From contig JBKPDV010000258.1 in assembly GCA_046728075.1 (NCBI GenBank), forward strand, positions 1 through 13,775: a stretch of DNA of 13,775 nt. Reading direction: 5' to 3'. The notes beneath the pieces are model-generated. The model had not been told where the DNA came from. It searched no databases and saw nothing but the letters and a program-made list of their open reading frames with translations. Position numbers and translations under genes: made by a program. Of this stretch, positions 6,353 through 13,775 are shown piece after piece; positions within the stretch are counted from its first letter, which is position 1, and each line of letters starts with the position of its first letter. This DNA is from JBKPDV01 sp046728075 (GTDB lineage Bacteria > Acidobacteriota > Thermoanaerobaculia > UBA5066 > Gp7-AA6).

Positions 6353-9300
6353 TTGGAACTGCGCTCGGGGTTGGGCGGCTCTGGGGCGCTCATCGGGGCT
6401 CTCCTGATCGGAGCTTTCGCGAGCGCCCGCCTGACAGAACGTTCGGCCCCGGAAGGCGGCAGCGCGCCTCCGGCGGCGGTTCAGGCGGAACCATCCAGAG
6501 CAGCCGCCGGCTCGGAAGGGTCCTCCGAGGGGGGCTCCGCTGATTCGCTCGACCGGCCGATCGACGAGATCCGGACATTTTTCGGCTATCCACGAAAGGG
6601 ACCACCAGCCCGGACCGGCGAAGAGTCCGAGCTCGCCGAGGCGGTTCGAAACTGTTTTCACTGTCCGGCGCCGGAAAAACCGCCCCGAAGAGTCCCGGGT
6701 CTGGCCAAGGAGATCCGGGACATGGCCGAAGCCAGAGGCTATCGGCTGCGTTTTATGGTCGCTCTCATACCCGACCCGGTCGGCTCCTACGTCGGCAGTC
6801 AGTTCGACACCTATGCAACGGCCCTCCTCCGCGGCGCGACCGCGTCCGGCTGGCTCCCCGACCGCCACTGGTTCCCGTGGCGGAGCGAATCGGCAGAGTC
6901 TCCCGGCAAGGAGCCCCGACAGCCAAGCGATAGTCGGTACGCGCGTTCGCCCGGCATCGCGCTCTTTCGGAACAATTCCTCCGACCGCATCCTTCTGACC
7001 GTTTTCCTCGTCGGCGAGAGTCCCATCACGGGAATTCACAAGCGGGCGTTCGTGGATGCGCTGCGGCTGATCTCCTCCCTTCAGCCGACCGAAGAGCTGG
7101 AGGTTCTGGGCCCCTTCTCGTCCGGCGCCGCAGGCTCCTGTTCTCTCGCACTGGAGGAGTGGTACAGCCGGACAGACGTTCCGCGAACAAATGCGGTCCG
7201 TTTTTTTTCGGGGTCGGCGACGAATCCGGACGTGGCCGAGCGACTCAAGCCGCGGTGCGATGTCTGTGGCTCTCTGAGAGTGGCCTTCCTGCGGACCGTC
7301 GTTTCCGACGATTTGCTCCGGGAGGCCGGCTTCCGGTTCTTCGAAGAGAAGCTCGGATGGCATCACGAAGAGATCGCGGTCCTTGCCGAGAGCGACACCT
7401 TCTATGGGCAAACGCCCAGCGAGGGGGCCCCCCGGCATTGGCGACTCCTGCTTCCCGTCCCAAGCGCGCTCTCGAGCGTGAGAACCGCCTCGGAAAGAAG
7501 CCGCAAAGCCGAGGACGTGGAGATCGGCGGCGTCCGAGTTCCGACCTATGGTTTGGAGCTCAAACTGGACGAGACCCGAACCCCGAGAGACACCTTTCCG
7601 GTGTTCGATCCGATGACCGCGCCCTTGAACGAGCTCGAGCTCGATTCCCTTCTCTCTATTCTCGCCAAAGAGAAGATCCGGCACCTTGGGCTGGTCTTCA
7701 CGGACATTCGGGACAGATTATTCCTCGCGGAGAAGATCAAAGATTACGCGCCTCACGTATCGATCTTTACGTTCGAATCGAGCGTGCTCTACGTTCACCC
7801 GCGCGTGAACCCCTACACGGACGGAATGCTGGTCGTCTCGAGCTATCCACTCTCGATGGTGACGCAACATCTGATGGCCGGCGTGAAGGGATCGCTCGAT
7901 CGGAGGGTCCAGTTCGGATCGGATCCCGAGCAGGGTCTCTATAACGCGACGATCATCGCGCTTGCCGGAAGGGGCCGAACGCCTCCGGTCGCGGACTACG
8001 TGACTGTTTCGGAGACGACATACCGCGCTCCCGCGGTCTGGATCTCGGCGGTGGGAGACGGCAGGCTCGTTCCGCTCGCAGTGATCCGCCCGGGGAAGCC
8101 GGATCTGCCGCAGTCTTTAGGGACGGCCGAGCCGGACCAGCCTGATTCCCCTGCCCGGAAGTGCACTCTGCCTCCGGAACTTCGAAGTCTCATCCTGCGC
8201 CTCGGCGTCCCCTCGGGATTTCGCTTCTGTCTCTGGGTCGCGAGCGTCGTGTTCGGACTCCTGAGTCTTTCGGTCTTCTCCGCTTGCTCGAACCGGGAAA
8301 CGAGAAGGGGCTGGAGGATCTCCAGCTTCTTCCGGCCGCTCACGGGACGAGGCCGCGCCGAGCGCCGGCAGCATCGCCGCTGGATCGTCGCGCTCATCGC
8401 CACGTTCTCTGCTTCGTGGATGGCCCTGGCGACGGTCTACCTCGTTCCCTTCGTCCTCCGCCAACGCTCCGGACTTGCCGGCGAGATCTCGATCGACCTC
8501 GAGCATGGCGATTGGATCTCCGCACTGGAAGAACTTCTCATGCGGCCGGTGGCAAGACTACTCCCTCTCTTCGGGGTTCTCCTCGTGGTCTTGCTTGCTC
8601 GTTTGGGATGGATCGTGGACCGGAGCGACGAAAGACGACGGCGCCCCATTCTTGCCGTCATCCTCGGCTCGACGATGGTCGCAGCGCTCATCCTGTCTCA
8701 TCAAGCCCTGAGCGTCTTTCGGCCGGACCCTTACGGCCCCTTGGACCACGCTGTGTTCACGTATCTCCGGGCTTCCTCGGGCGCCGGCAACCTTTCGCCT
8801 CTCGTTGGTATCCTGCTTCTCGCCACCGGTTTCGAGCTGCTCCTGGTCTTCCAACTCCACCGGCTGCGAATCCGTGACGACTGGCGCTGCCGGATGCCGG
8901 TCGAAGCGCTCGCCCAATCGCAGGATCTTCCGCTCCGAAGTCTGGAGCGACCGCAAGACCAATTGGATGAGAGGATCCGCGAAGCCCTTCCGCGGTCCGT
9001 CTGGTTCTGGGCGCCGTTCCTCGTGCTGCTGGGCCCTCTGCTCCTCGCTTTCTTCTTCCGGTTCGAGGCGTCCTGCGATTCGCTTCTCTGGTCGAAGACC
9101 TTCGCGGCTCTCTTTGCATTTCTGTTGCTTCCGGCTTCGGTCGCGGCGTTTTCCCGCTTCGCCTCGCTGTGGCGAGCGCTGCGCCGCTTGATTGTCCGTC
9201 ACGAGTGGAGCCGCCTTCTTCCGGCGTTCCAGAGCTGCCAGGAGGAGCTCGAGTGGCACTCCTTGAAGATGTGGGGGGCGAGCCGGAAGCACAACTATTC

Positions 9301-10012
9301 GACGCTCGTCGGGTCCGTGGAGCTCTTGCGCCGGGTGTCCGGGCGAGCCGAACGTCCAAGGGTCACTCTCGCCCTGACCGAATTGCTGGGTCGCGAGCAA
9401 CTGCACCTGATGGACCTGGCCCACACCGCGGAAGAAGCGCTGACGGAGGCCCTCGCCGCCAACGCGAGAGGAGATCTGGAAACCGAGCGAGCCTCCCGCC
9501 AGCGAGTCCTCGTGGCGCTCGACGCCGCGGCACAACACGTCCAGCTGATGCTCAACCGCATCGAGGCGCCGGGAGCCGAAACCGCGGATCCCGAGTTCCG
9601 CAAGGAGCTGACGGAGTACCTGGCACTGCGGGCGATCGCGTATATCCGCTACGTGTTCGCCGTGATCCGGAACAGTCTTCTCGCTTTTACGGTTGGGATC
9701 CTGTTCCTGCTCGCAGGCCTCGCGAGCTTCCACTTTCAGCCGATCCGGTCCGTTTACGTCCTGCTCTGGTCGGTCATCGGGGTCGTGGCCTTCTGGACGG
9801 TCGTCATCTTCATCGAGATGGACCGCAACACGGTCATGTCCAGGATCAGCGGCACGAACCCGGGCGAGGTCAATCCCATCAAGTCGGGACTCCTGCTCCG
9901 TATCGGCGCATTCGTCGTGCCGCCCGTGGTCGCCCTGATCGTGACCCAGTTCCCCCGCCTGGGACAGCCGCTCTTGAGCTGGCTGAACCCGATGTTCCGG
10001 CTCTTCCAGTAA
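6353..10012 (+). CDS. Large polytopic membrane protein with extracytoplasmic PBP type I-like domain
   Basis: 1219 residues. The start is a TTG at 6353 with GGAGGA nine bases upstream; no earlier start lies in frame and the next Met is far inside. A membrane anchor spans residues 10-26, then a disordered Ala/Gly/Ser/Pro stretch to about 65. Residues about 131-545 resemble the type I periplasmic (branched-chain amino acid) binding fold: FMVALIPDP, LLTVFLVGESP (214-224), VLGPFSSGAA (251-260), FFSGSATNPDVAERL (284-298), FLRTVVSDDLLREAGFRFFEEKLG (312-335), AVLAESDTFYGQ and GLVFTDIRDRLFLAEKI. Two CxxC pairs (101/104, 302/305) lie in this region. About ten membrane segments follow (near 620-645, 676-703, 734-756, 765-785, 812-836, 881-902, 913-935, 1105-1128, 1133-1155, 1180-1202), with a helical, charged soluble segment at 940-1095. 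No kinase, cyclase or transporter motif is recognised. It may be a ligand sensor or receptor, but function is unknown. Confidence 0.85.
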   Translation: MELRSGLGGSGALIGALLIGAFASARLTERSAPEGGSAPPAAVQAEPSRAAAGSEGSSEGGSADSLDRPIDEIRTFFGYPRKGPPARTGEESELAEAVRNCFHCPAPEKPPRRVPGLAKEIRDMAEARGYRLRFMVALIPDPVGSYVGSQFDTYATALLRGATASGWLPDRHWFPWRSESAESPGKEPRQPSDSRYARSPGIALFRNNSSDRILLTVFLVGESPITGIHKRAFVDALRLISSLQPTEELEVLGPFSSGAAGSCSLALEEWYSRTDVPRTNAVRFFSGSATNPDVAERLKPRCDVCGSLRVAFLRTVVSDDLLREAGFRFFEEKLGWHHEEIAVLAESDTFYGQTPSEGAPRHWRLLLPVPSALSSVRTASERSRKAEDVEIGGVRVPTYGLELKLDETRTPRDTFPVFDPMTAPLNELELDSLLSILAKEKIRHLGLVFTDIRDRLFLAEKIKDYAPHVSIFTFESSVLYVHPRVNPYTDGMLVVSSYPLSMVTQHLMAGVKGSLDRRVQFGSDPEQGLYNATIIALAGRGRTPPVADYVTVSETTYRAPAVWISAVGDGRLVPLAVIRPGKPDLPQSLGTAEPDQPDSPARKCTLPPELRSLILRLGVPSGFRFCLWVASVVFGLLSLSVFSACSNRETRRGWRISSFFRPLTGRGRAERRQHRRWIVALIATFSASWMALATVYLVPFVLRQRSGLAGEISIDLEHGDWISALEELLMRPVARLLPLFGVLLVVLLARLGWIVDRSDERRRRPILAVILGSTMVAALILSHQALSVFRPDPYGPLDHAVFTYLRASSGAGNLSPLVGILLLATGFELLLVFQLHRLRIRDDWRCRMPVEALAQSQDLPLRSLERPQDQLDERIREALPRSVWFWAPFLVLLGPLLLAFFFRFEASCDSLLWSKTFAALFAFLLLPASVAAFSRFASLWRALRRLIVRHEWSRLLPAFQSCQEELEWHSLKMWGASRKHNYSTLVGSVELLRRVSGRAERPRVTLALTELLGREQLHLMDLAHTAEEALTEALAANARGDLETERASRQRVLVALDAAAQHVQLMLNRIEAPGAETADPEFRKELTEYLALRAIAYIRYVFAVIRNSLLAFTVGILFLLAGLASFHFQPIRSVYVLLWSVIGVVAFWTVVIFIEMDRNTVMSRISGTNPGEVNPIKSGLLLRIGAFVVPPVVALIVTQFPRLGQPLLSWLNPMFRLFQ

Positions 10013-10106
10013 GAGCGTCGATGCGGGACAGAGTCACCTTCCCCGCAATGGGATTTCACCTGGCTATCCGTCGAAATCCGCCCGGAGGTGGGTTTGGAGA
10101 AAGGTT

Positions 10107-10628
10107 CTAGACGGCGATGAGGCCCGGAATCCAACGCCGAAGGATCCGAAGCCCGAGGGAGGAAAGGGTGGGATAGAGACCGTCCAGAATGCTCCACCCG
10201 AGGAGGTAGGCCGCGTTCCCCTTCAAGACGAAGAAGTGGTCGAGCTCCCAGGTTCCTAAGATCTGGTGCTCGGCCGCCTTGACGAGAAAACTGAAGATCG
10301 CAAAGAGGAGAAACTGTTCCAGCCATGGCCGTTTGTGGGCGCCGGCGTACAGGAAACCCAAGCACAGACCGATCCAAACCGCAGTGTGCATGAAGTTGTT
10401 CAGCCACGGCAGGAAGCTCATCCACCCGAATCGGTAGAAGAGATAATTTCCAACGAACGTCCCGACTCCCCAACCGAGAGCCAGGACCCAGTATGTCTTG
10501 CGAAAGCCGGGATCGACGCGGCGGTTCCCGTATCGCATCACGACGACGAGGGCGGCATAGAAAAGAAGCAGAAGGAGATAGTCGCCGAGGGTGTTGCCTC
10601 TGCCAAGCCACTGGTCCGACACGTTCAT
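10107..10628 (-). CDS. Five-segment integral membrane protein, unknown function
   Basis: 173 residues from ATG 10628. Hydrophobic stretches near residues 15-31, 45-66, 77-95, 103-117 and 138-160 predict about five membrane helices. Polar residues sit in or beside them: H81, E120-H121 (KAAEHQ) and D130-H131 (ELDHFF), which could form a metal or proton site. I do not recognise the family. The strong amphipathic and hydrophobic pattern and the Arg/Lys-rich loops (RRVDPGFRK; HKRPW) show it is a real membrane protein rather than a chance frame. It follows the astacin-like gene on the same strand after 78 bases, so it may be the last gene of that operon. It is convergent with the large membrane protein. 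The upstream ribosome site is weak. Confidence 0.75.
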   Translation of the reverse strand: MNVSDQWLGRGNTLGDYLLLLLFYAALVVVMRYGNRRVDPGFRKTYWVLALGWGVGTFVGNYLFYRFGWMSFLPWLNNFMHTAVWIGLCLGFLYAGAHKRPWLEQFLLFAIFSFLVKAAEHQILGTWELDHFFVLKGNAAYLLGWSILDGLYPTLSSLGLRILRRWIPGLIAV

Positions 10629-10706
10629 GGCCGCTCACCCGCAGGGGCGGCGAGCTCTTCACTCGCTCGGCGCGCGTCCGCCAGGCCGTCTCCCGTTCTC
10701 AACCGA

Positions 10707-11483
10707 CTACCCCTTGGGATACATCCTGGCGATGAACTTCTTGTCTCCCCTCGACAGGTCCGTGTTGTTCGGGGTTGGCTTTCCTCCCTCGATCAGCTCC
10801 GGCGGAAAGGAATAGAGCATGATCGACTGGAGATCGAACTCGGTCGCGTTCAGCTGGTCGACGCTGTACTTCTGGAGAATATTGAAATCGATCTCCTCCT
10901 TGCTCCAGTTGTTGGGCGGGCCGCTGAAGTACGCGTAGACGGCCTTGGTGTTCCATCGGATGCCCCCTCGGGGGTTCTGATGCTCGTGGATCGCCGCCAG
11001 CGCATGGCCGAACTCGTGCAGAACGACACGGCGATACTCCTGTTCCTCTGTGTCGTCCCGGAGCCAGCCGAAATTCATCGTGGGCTCCGCCGCCGGGAAG
11101 GCGTCCCGCAGCAGGCAGTCCGTCCCGACGGCCGACCAGGAGCCGGGATCCGCTTGGAAGGAGATCCGGACCTCGGCCTGCGAGCCCGCGTCGAACTTCA
11201 TTTTGATGCTGGCGTACTGCTGCCACATCTTCGCGAAATGCTCCGTCTGAGATCGTTGGGTCTTGCTGCCGTCCAAGAATCGGATTCCGAGCGTTCGGCC
11301 GGGCTTCCAGCGTTTGCCCGTGAAGAGGGCCATCTTGACGGGATGGGCCGATGCCCCTGCCATCATGCGCAGACCCCGCGGGCCGTTGGCGGGATTCTCC
11401 TGGACGGCCAGCGCGGCGGCAGCCGCTTTGAGGCGGAGGGGAACGACGCGGTCGACACAGATACCGGCGGCGCTCTTGGCCAT
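10707..11483 (-). CDS. Astacin-like (M12A) zinc metalloprotease without signal peptide
   Basis: 258 residues. The start at ATG 11483 is fixed by a perfect AGGAGG seven bases upstream; the open frame extends further but overlaps the phosphoesterase gene. The zinc motif is H156-E157-F-G-H160-x5-H166-E-H-Q, the astacin HExxHxxGxxHE pattern with Ala163 in place of glycine. SIMLY (220-224) is the astacin Met-turn SxMxY with Met222 and the zinc-contacting Tyr224. A C-terminal LSRGDKKFIARMYP matches the end of bacterial M12 domains. Residues 1-50 (VDRVVPLRL...VQENPANGP) show no hydrophobic signal, unlike typical secreted astacins. Bacterial M12 proteins of this type, as I remember them, often share this N-terminus. 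It lies 49 bases after the metallophosphoesterase. It may need another export route or act inside the cell. Confidence 0.9.
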   Translation of the reverse strand: MAKSAAGICVDRVVPLRLKAAAAALAVQENPANGPRGLRMMAGASAHPVKMALFTGKRWKPGRTLGIRFLDGSKTQRSQTEHFAKMWQQYASIKMKFDAGSQAEVRISFQADPGSWSAVGTDCLLRDAFPAAEPTMNFGWLRDDTEEQEYRRVVLHEFGHALAAIHEHQNPRGGIRWNTKAVYAYFSGPPNNWSKEEIDFNILQKYSVDQLNATEFDLQSIMLYSFPPELIEGGKPTPNNTDLSRGDKKFIARMYPKG

Positions 11484-11490
11484 GGACTCT

Positions 11491-11496
11491 CCTCCT
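11491..11496 (-). promoter_or_regulatory. Perfect Shine-Dalgarno fixing the astacin-like start
   Basis: AGGAGG on the minus strand, seven bases before ATG 11483. It is the strongest ribosome site in the window and rules out the upstream in-frame starts that overlap the preceding gene. Confidence 0.85.
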
Positions 11497-11532
11497 TTTC
11501 TCCGGGCCGATCGCGCCAGCCGGATGGCCCGC

Positions 11533-12894
11533 CTAGAACGACGCGCTGGCCTTCTTCTTTCCGAACTCGTCGATAAACGTCTCGTCGAGCCTTTTGTTCG
11601 TCGAGTCGAGAACCAGGAACACGAATCCGTTCTTGGCTCGGCGCGGCTCTTCGGGATCTCCTGCGAGCTCCGTTTCCGTCCATTGGACGCGAACCCCGCC
11701 TGCGCCGTCGCCTTCCTCTTCGGGCGCGTAGGGAATGCCTCCATGCCCCACGCAGCGCCCCAGGTACGGACGTGCGCTCGGCCCGAGCGGCGCAAAGCGG
11801 GCTCCGACGTGCTCATGCGCCCAGTACCAGAAATGGAAGGGATTCGGCTCCCCGGCGCGCAGCATCTGGTCCAGGAAGGGCTGGTCGGGAGCGCCGTGGA
11901 CATCGATCGGATTGTGATGCGTGAGAAGGATCGAGCGTTGTCCGCGCCGCGCGCCTTCCGCCAGCTGCGCCCCGAGCCACGCGAGCTGCGCGTCCGAGAG
12001 GCGCCCCTTCTGATAGAGGAAGTCCGAGGCTTCGTATGCGGAATCGAGGCCGATGATCTGCCAGCCGGGCGTCGAGATACAGAAGTAACTCGCCTTCTGA
12101 TTGCGGGAGAAGCGATCCTGCTGCAGGGTGACGCCGAAATACCCCTCACCGCCGGCGTACATTTCGTGGTTCGAATTGACCGCGAACGTTCCGATCGTCC
12201 CGCTCGGCCAGCTTGGAAGGAACCGCGTTTCCACCTCGTGCTTCGTGCCCGAGTAGTAGACGTCGCCCAGATGAATCGTGATCGACGGCTGGAGCGCGGC
12301 CATCTGTCGAGCGATCTCCCGCGAGCTCGGAAGGCCGGTCCCCCAGTCCCCTACCATCGCCACGGAGAGTTTGTCCTCCTCGAGCTCGATCCGGAAGTCG
12401 GCGAGAGAGGAGTGCGAAATGAACGGAGCCCGCTTGTGCACCAGGCGATTGGCGACCGACGCCCACCAGCCGGGATCCAGGAGCTCGTACCGATCCGTGC
12501 CCGCGATGTCTTTCAAGACGCCCGGCGCGGCCGGCGCGGTGCGCTTCTCGGCGATCTGGCTCAATACGAGCGACAGCGCGATGTTGTCGTTGTCGATGAA
12601 ACCGCCGACGGTGATGAGGTCCGGAGGCTGAGCATCGAGGGCGGCCCGCGCCTGTTGCAAGAGGTCCGCTGCCAGGGCCGCATGATCGGCTTCCGGGACT
12701 GGACGGCTCTCGGCAACGGCGGAGAGAACCAGGTTCCGACCGCCGGCCGCGGAGAGCACCCCGCCTCCACGCTCCGGCCGACGAATCCTCTGAAGCGCCG
12801 CCGTGATGTTTTCCCGCACGACCTCCCGCGGAGGAAGAGAGCCACTCTTCGCGTGCGGGTCAGGCCCTTGGCTGCTGGAGCCGGAACGACTCAT
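11533..12894 (-). CDS. Purple-acid-phosphatase-like metallophosphoesterase with novel N-terminal region
   Basis: 453 residues from ATG 12894, with AAGGGA upstream. Residues about 176-440 are a calcineurin-like phosphoesterase: GDWG (Asp183), LGDVYY (Asp211, Tyr214), NSNHE (Asn242, His243), LLTHH (His326 or His327) and WAHEH (His360, His362). The Tyr in GDxxY is typical of purple acid phosphatases, which bind Fe with a second metal. The usual GNH(D/E) and GHxH are SNHE and AHEH here, but the metal ligands are kept. Residues 20-170 (an amphipathic helix REVVRENITAALQRI, then LQQARAALDAQPPDLITVGGF and a WW motif at 143-144) match no domain I know. There is no signal peptide, unlike secreted phosphatases. 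It follows the HExxE gene by 78 bases and precedes the astacin-like gene by 49, so the three are probably co-transcribed. The substrate is unknown. Confidence 0.88.
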   Translation of the reverse strand: MSRSGSSSQGPDPHAKSGSLPPREVVRENITAALQRIRRPERGGGVLSAAGGRNLVLSAVAESRPVPEADHAALAADLLQQARAALDAQPPDLITVGGFIDNDNIALSLVLSQIAEKRTAPAAPGVLKDIAGTDRYELLDPGWWASVANRLVHKRAPFISHSSLADFRIELEEDKLSVAMVGDWGTGLPSSREIARQMAALQPSITIHLGDVYYSGTKHEVETRFLPSWPSGTIGTFAVNSNHEMYAGGEGYFGVTLQQDRFSRNQKASYFCISTPGWQIIGLDSAYEASDFLYQKGRLSDAQLAWLGAQLAEGARRGQRSILLTHHNPIDVHGAPDQPFLDQMLRAGEPNPFHFWYWAHEHVGARFAPLGPSARPYLGRCVGHGGIPYAPEEEGDGAGGVRVQWTETELAGDPEEPRRAKNGFVFLVLDSTNKRLDETFIDEFGKKKASASF

Positions 12895-12972
12895 CGGCTA
12901 TCCCTTCGATTGCGCGCCCTCTCTTCTTCGAACCGGAGAGCCACGGCCAGCGTGGCCATGGATCGCGCTGTT

Positions 12973-13767
12973 CTAATTCGTCCGTCGTTCGAAAGCGACG
13001 GGCGAATCCTCGTACGATTTCTTATGGGAGATCTTGTGGTGGCGGCCCGCCCGGCGCGCATTGTGCAGTCGGAGCTTGACCGCATGACGCTTCGCCGCCT
13101 TGGTGTCTCCCTCCATCATGTAGTTTTCGTTCTGACCGGTCGCAGGATTGAAGAAACCGATGTACCCCCCTTCATTGACCTTGAAAGATTCGAGGGTTTT
13201 GCCCTCCTTCCCCTTTCTGCCCAAGAAGTCGTTTCGTCCGCTGCGCTCCTCGGTCGCCGTGAAATAGAGCGGGAGCACGAAGTTCGACACGTCGACTTCG
13301 TCGATCTTGTACGACTCCGCCTGCACGGCGTCGCAGAGCTCGTACCAGTGGAAGACGTCCTTTCCCGTCACCGGATGCGGTCCCTGGACGAGCAGGTTCA
13401 CCTCCGGGTCTCCGATCAGCTCGATGGCCTCGTGCGACAGGGTGACCGACCACTGTTCCTTCAGTTCTTTTGCGAGCTGGGTGAAGACGAAACAATACGG
13501 AATGCCGCGGTGATTCTCATCGTGGTATCCGAGCGCGTCGTCGACATCGACCTCGTCCCAGAGATAGAGGACCGCGTCACCGCGCATGTCAGACAGGGTT
13601 TCTCGGTTGGGCTTCTTTCCGGCCCTCCCCCCCTCGAGGCGCAGGGTGGCGCCCAGGCTCCAGTACGGCCGGAAATCGAACTCGATCTGGCGGTTGATCG
13701 CTCTCAACGCATGGTGGATGTCCTCGTCGGGGATGTCCTTGGTGTGGTTGATCACTGAAATAATCAT
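12973..13767 (-). CDS. HExxE-motif protein, possible unrecognised metallopeptidase
   Basis: 264 residues from ATG 13767, eight bases from the window end. GGAAGAG sits directly before the ATG, and the frame is open upstream, so an earlier start outside the window is possible, although MIISVINHT looks like a natural N-terminus. The core motif is SHEAIELIGDP (111-121). His112, Glu113 and Glu116 resemble an HExxE zincin helix, with Asp120 a possible further ligand. Nearby are LGYHDENHRGIPYCFVF (79-95), and WYELCDA (141-147), a motif that in related unannotated proteins follows the HExxE segment. The tail (225-264) is basic, with many Arg, Lys and His, suggesting nucleic-acid or surface contacts or disorder. 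There is no signal peptide. It is the first visible gene of the minus-strand set with the phosphoesterase and astacin-like protease. Catalysis is inferred from the motif only. Confidence 0.85.
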   Translation of the reverse strand: MIISVINHTKDIPDEDIHHALRAINRQIEFDFRPYWSLGATLRLEGGRAGKKPNRETLSDMRGDAVLYLWDEVDVDDALGYHDENHRGIPYCFVFTQLAKELKEQWSVTLSHEAIELIGDPEVNLLVQGPHPVTGKDVFHWYELCDAVQAESYKIDEVDVSNFVLPLYFTATEERSGRNDFLGRKGKEGKTLESFKVNEGGYIGFFNPATGQNENYMMEGDTKAAKRHAVKLRLHNARRAGRHHKISHKKSYEDSPVAFERRTN

Positions 13768-13775
13768 CTCTTCCG

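Noticed and set aside
10013..10106. Intrinsic terminator between the two convergent membrane-protein genes
   Set aside because: The best stem (around 10070-10097) has several mismatches and no T-run, so no terminator is called.
10266..11576. Plus-strand open frame of about 436 codons
   Set aside because: It covers two minus-strand genes with clear membrane and zinc-protease signatures, and its own product shows no recognisable pattern.
11484..12149. Longer N-terminal form of the astacin-like protein
   Set aside because: It would overlap the phosphoesterase gene by hundreds of bases. The AGGAGG before 11483 fixes the start.
11263..13758. Plus-strand open frame of about 830 codons
   Set aside because: It lies antisense to the phosphoesterase and HExxE genes and part of the astacin-like gene, runs through their intergenic gaps, and has low-complexity composition. 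The minus-strand genes have clear motifs and ribosome sites.
1..13775. tRNA, rRNA, insertion sequence or CRISPR array
   Set aside because: No cloverleaf-like segments, transposase motifs, terminal inverted repeats or regularly spaced repeats were seen. The Tn5 mosaic end at 37-55 is from library preparation, not a resident transposon.

Overview
The window is GC-rich bacterial DNA (roughly 60-65% G+C by eye), densely coding, with ten protein genes and no recognisable RNA gene, insertion sequence or CRISPR array. The first 55 bases are not genomic: they hold an intact Nextera/Tn5 library adapter, so the insert begins at about position 56 and the first gene is cut there. The gene content (a sortilin/BNR-type exported beta-propeller protein, a matrixin-like protease, many secreted proteins and lipoproteins of unknown role) resembles Acidobacteriota or another poorly cultured soil or sediment lineage. 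That assignment is an inference, since no phylogenetic marker gene is present.

Layout. Positions 57-2453 (minus) hold a 3'-truncated exported protein with eleven Asp-box (BNR) repeats. Positions 2556-3140 (minus) encode a small lipoprotein made of two copies of a domain resembling trypco2 (trypsin-co-occurring domain 2). Diverging from it, 3374-3847 (plus) encodes a putative chagasin-like (I42) lipoprotein. Positions 6122-5091 and 5030-3924 form a two-gene minus-strand operon: an exported protein with an NTR/TIMP-like pattern, then a secreted matrixin-like zinc protease with a C-terminal CARDB-like domain. Positions 6353-10012 (plus) encode a 1219-residue membrane protein with a large extracytoplasmic region resembling a type I periplasmic binding protein, followed by about ten membrane segments.

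Positions 13767-10107 (minus) form a co-directional set: a 264-residue protein with an HExxE motif, a purple-acid-phosphatase-like metallophosphoesterase with an unrecognised N-terminal region, an astacin-like (M12A) protease, and a five-segment membrane protein. The first three lack signal peptides, which is odd for families that normally work outside the cell. This is the best candidate for an undescribed multi-gene system in the window.

Taken together the region is rich in predicted zinc proteases, possible protease inhibitors and proteolysis-associated domains in several compartments (lipoprotein, secreted, membrane, apparently cytosolic). No gap exceeds 300 bases. The two largest gaps (3141-3373 and 6123-6352) are divergent promoter regions. 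All family names come from motif reading and memory, not database searches.
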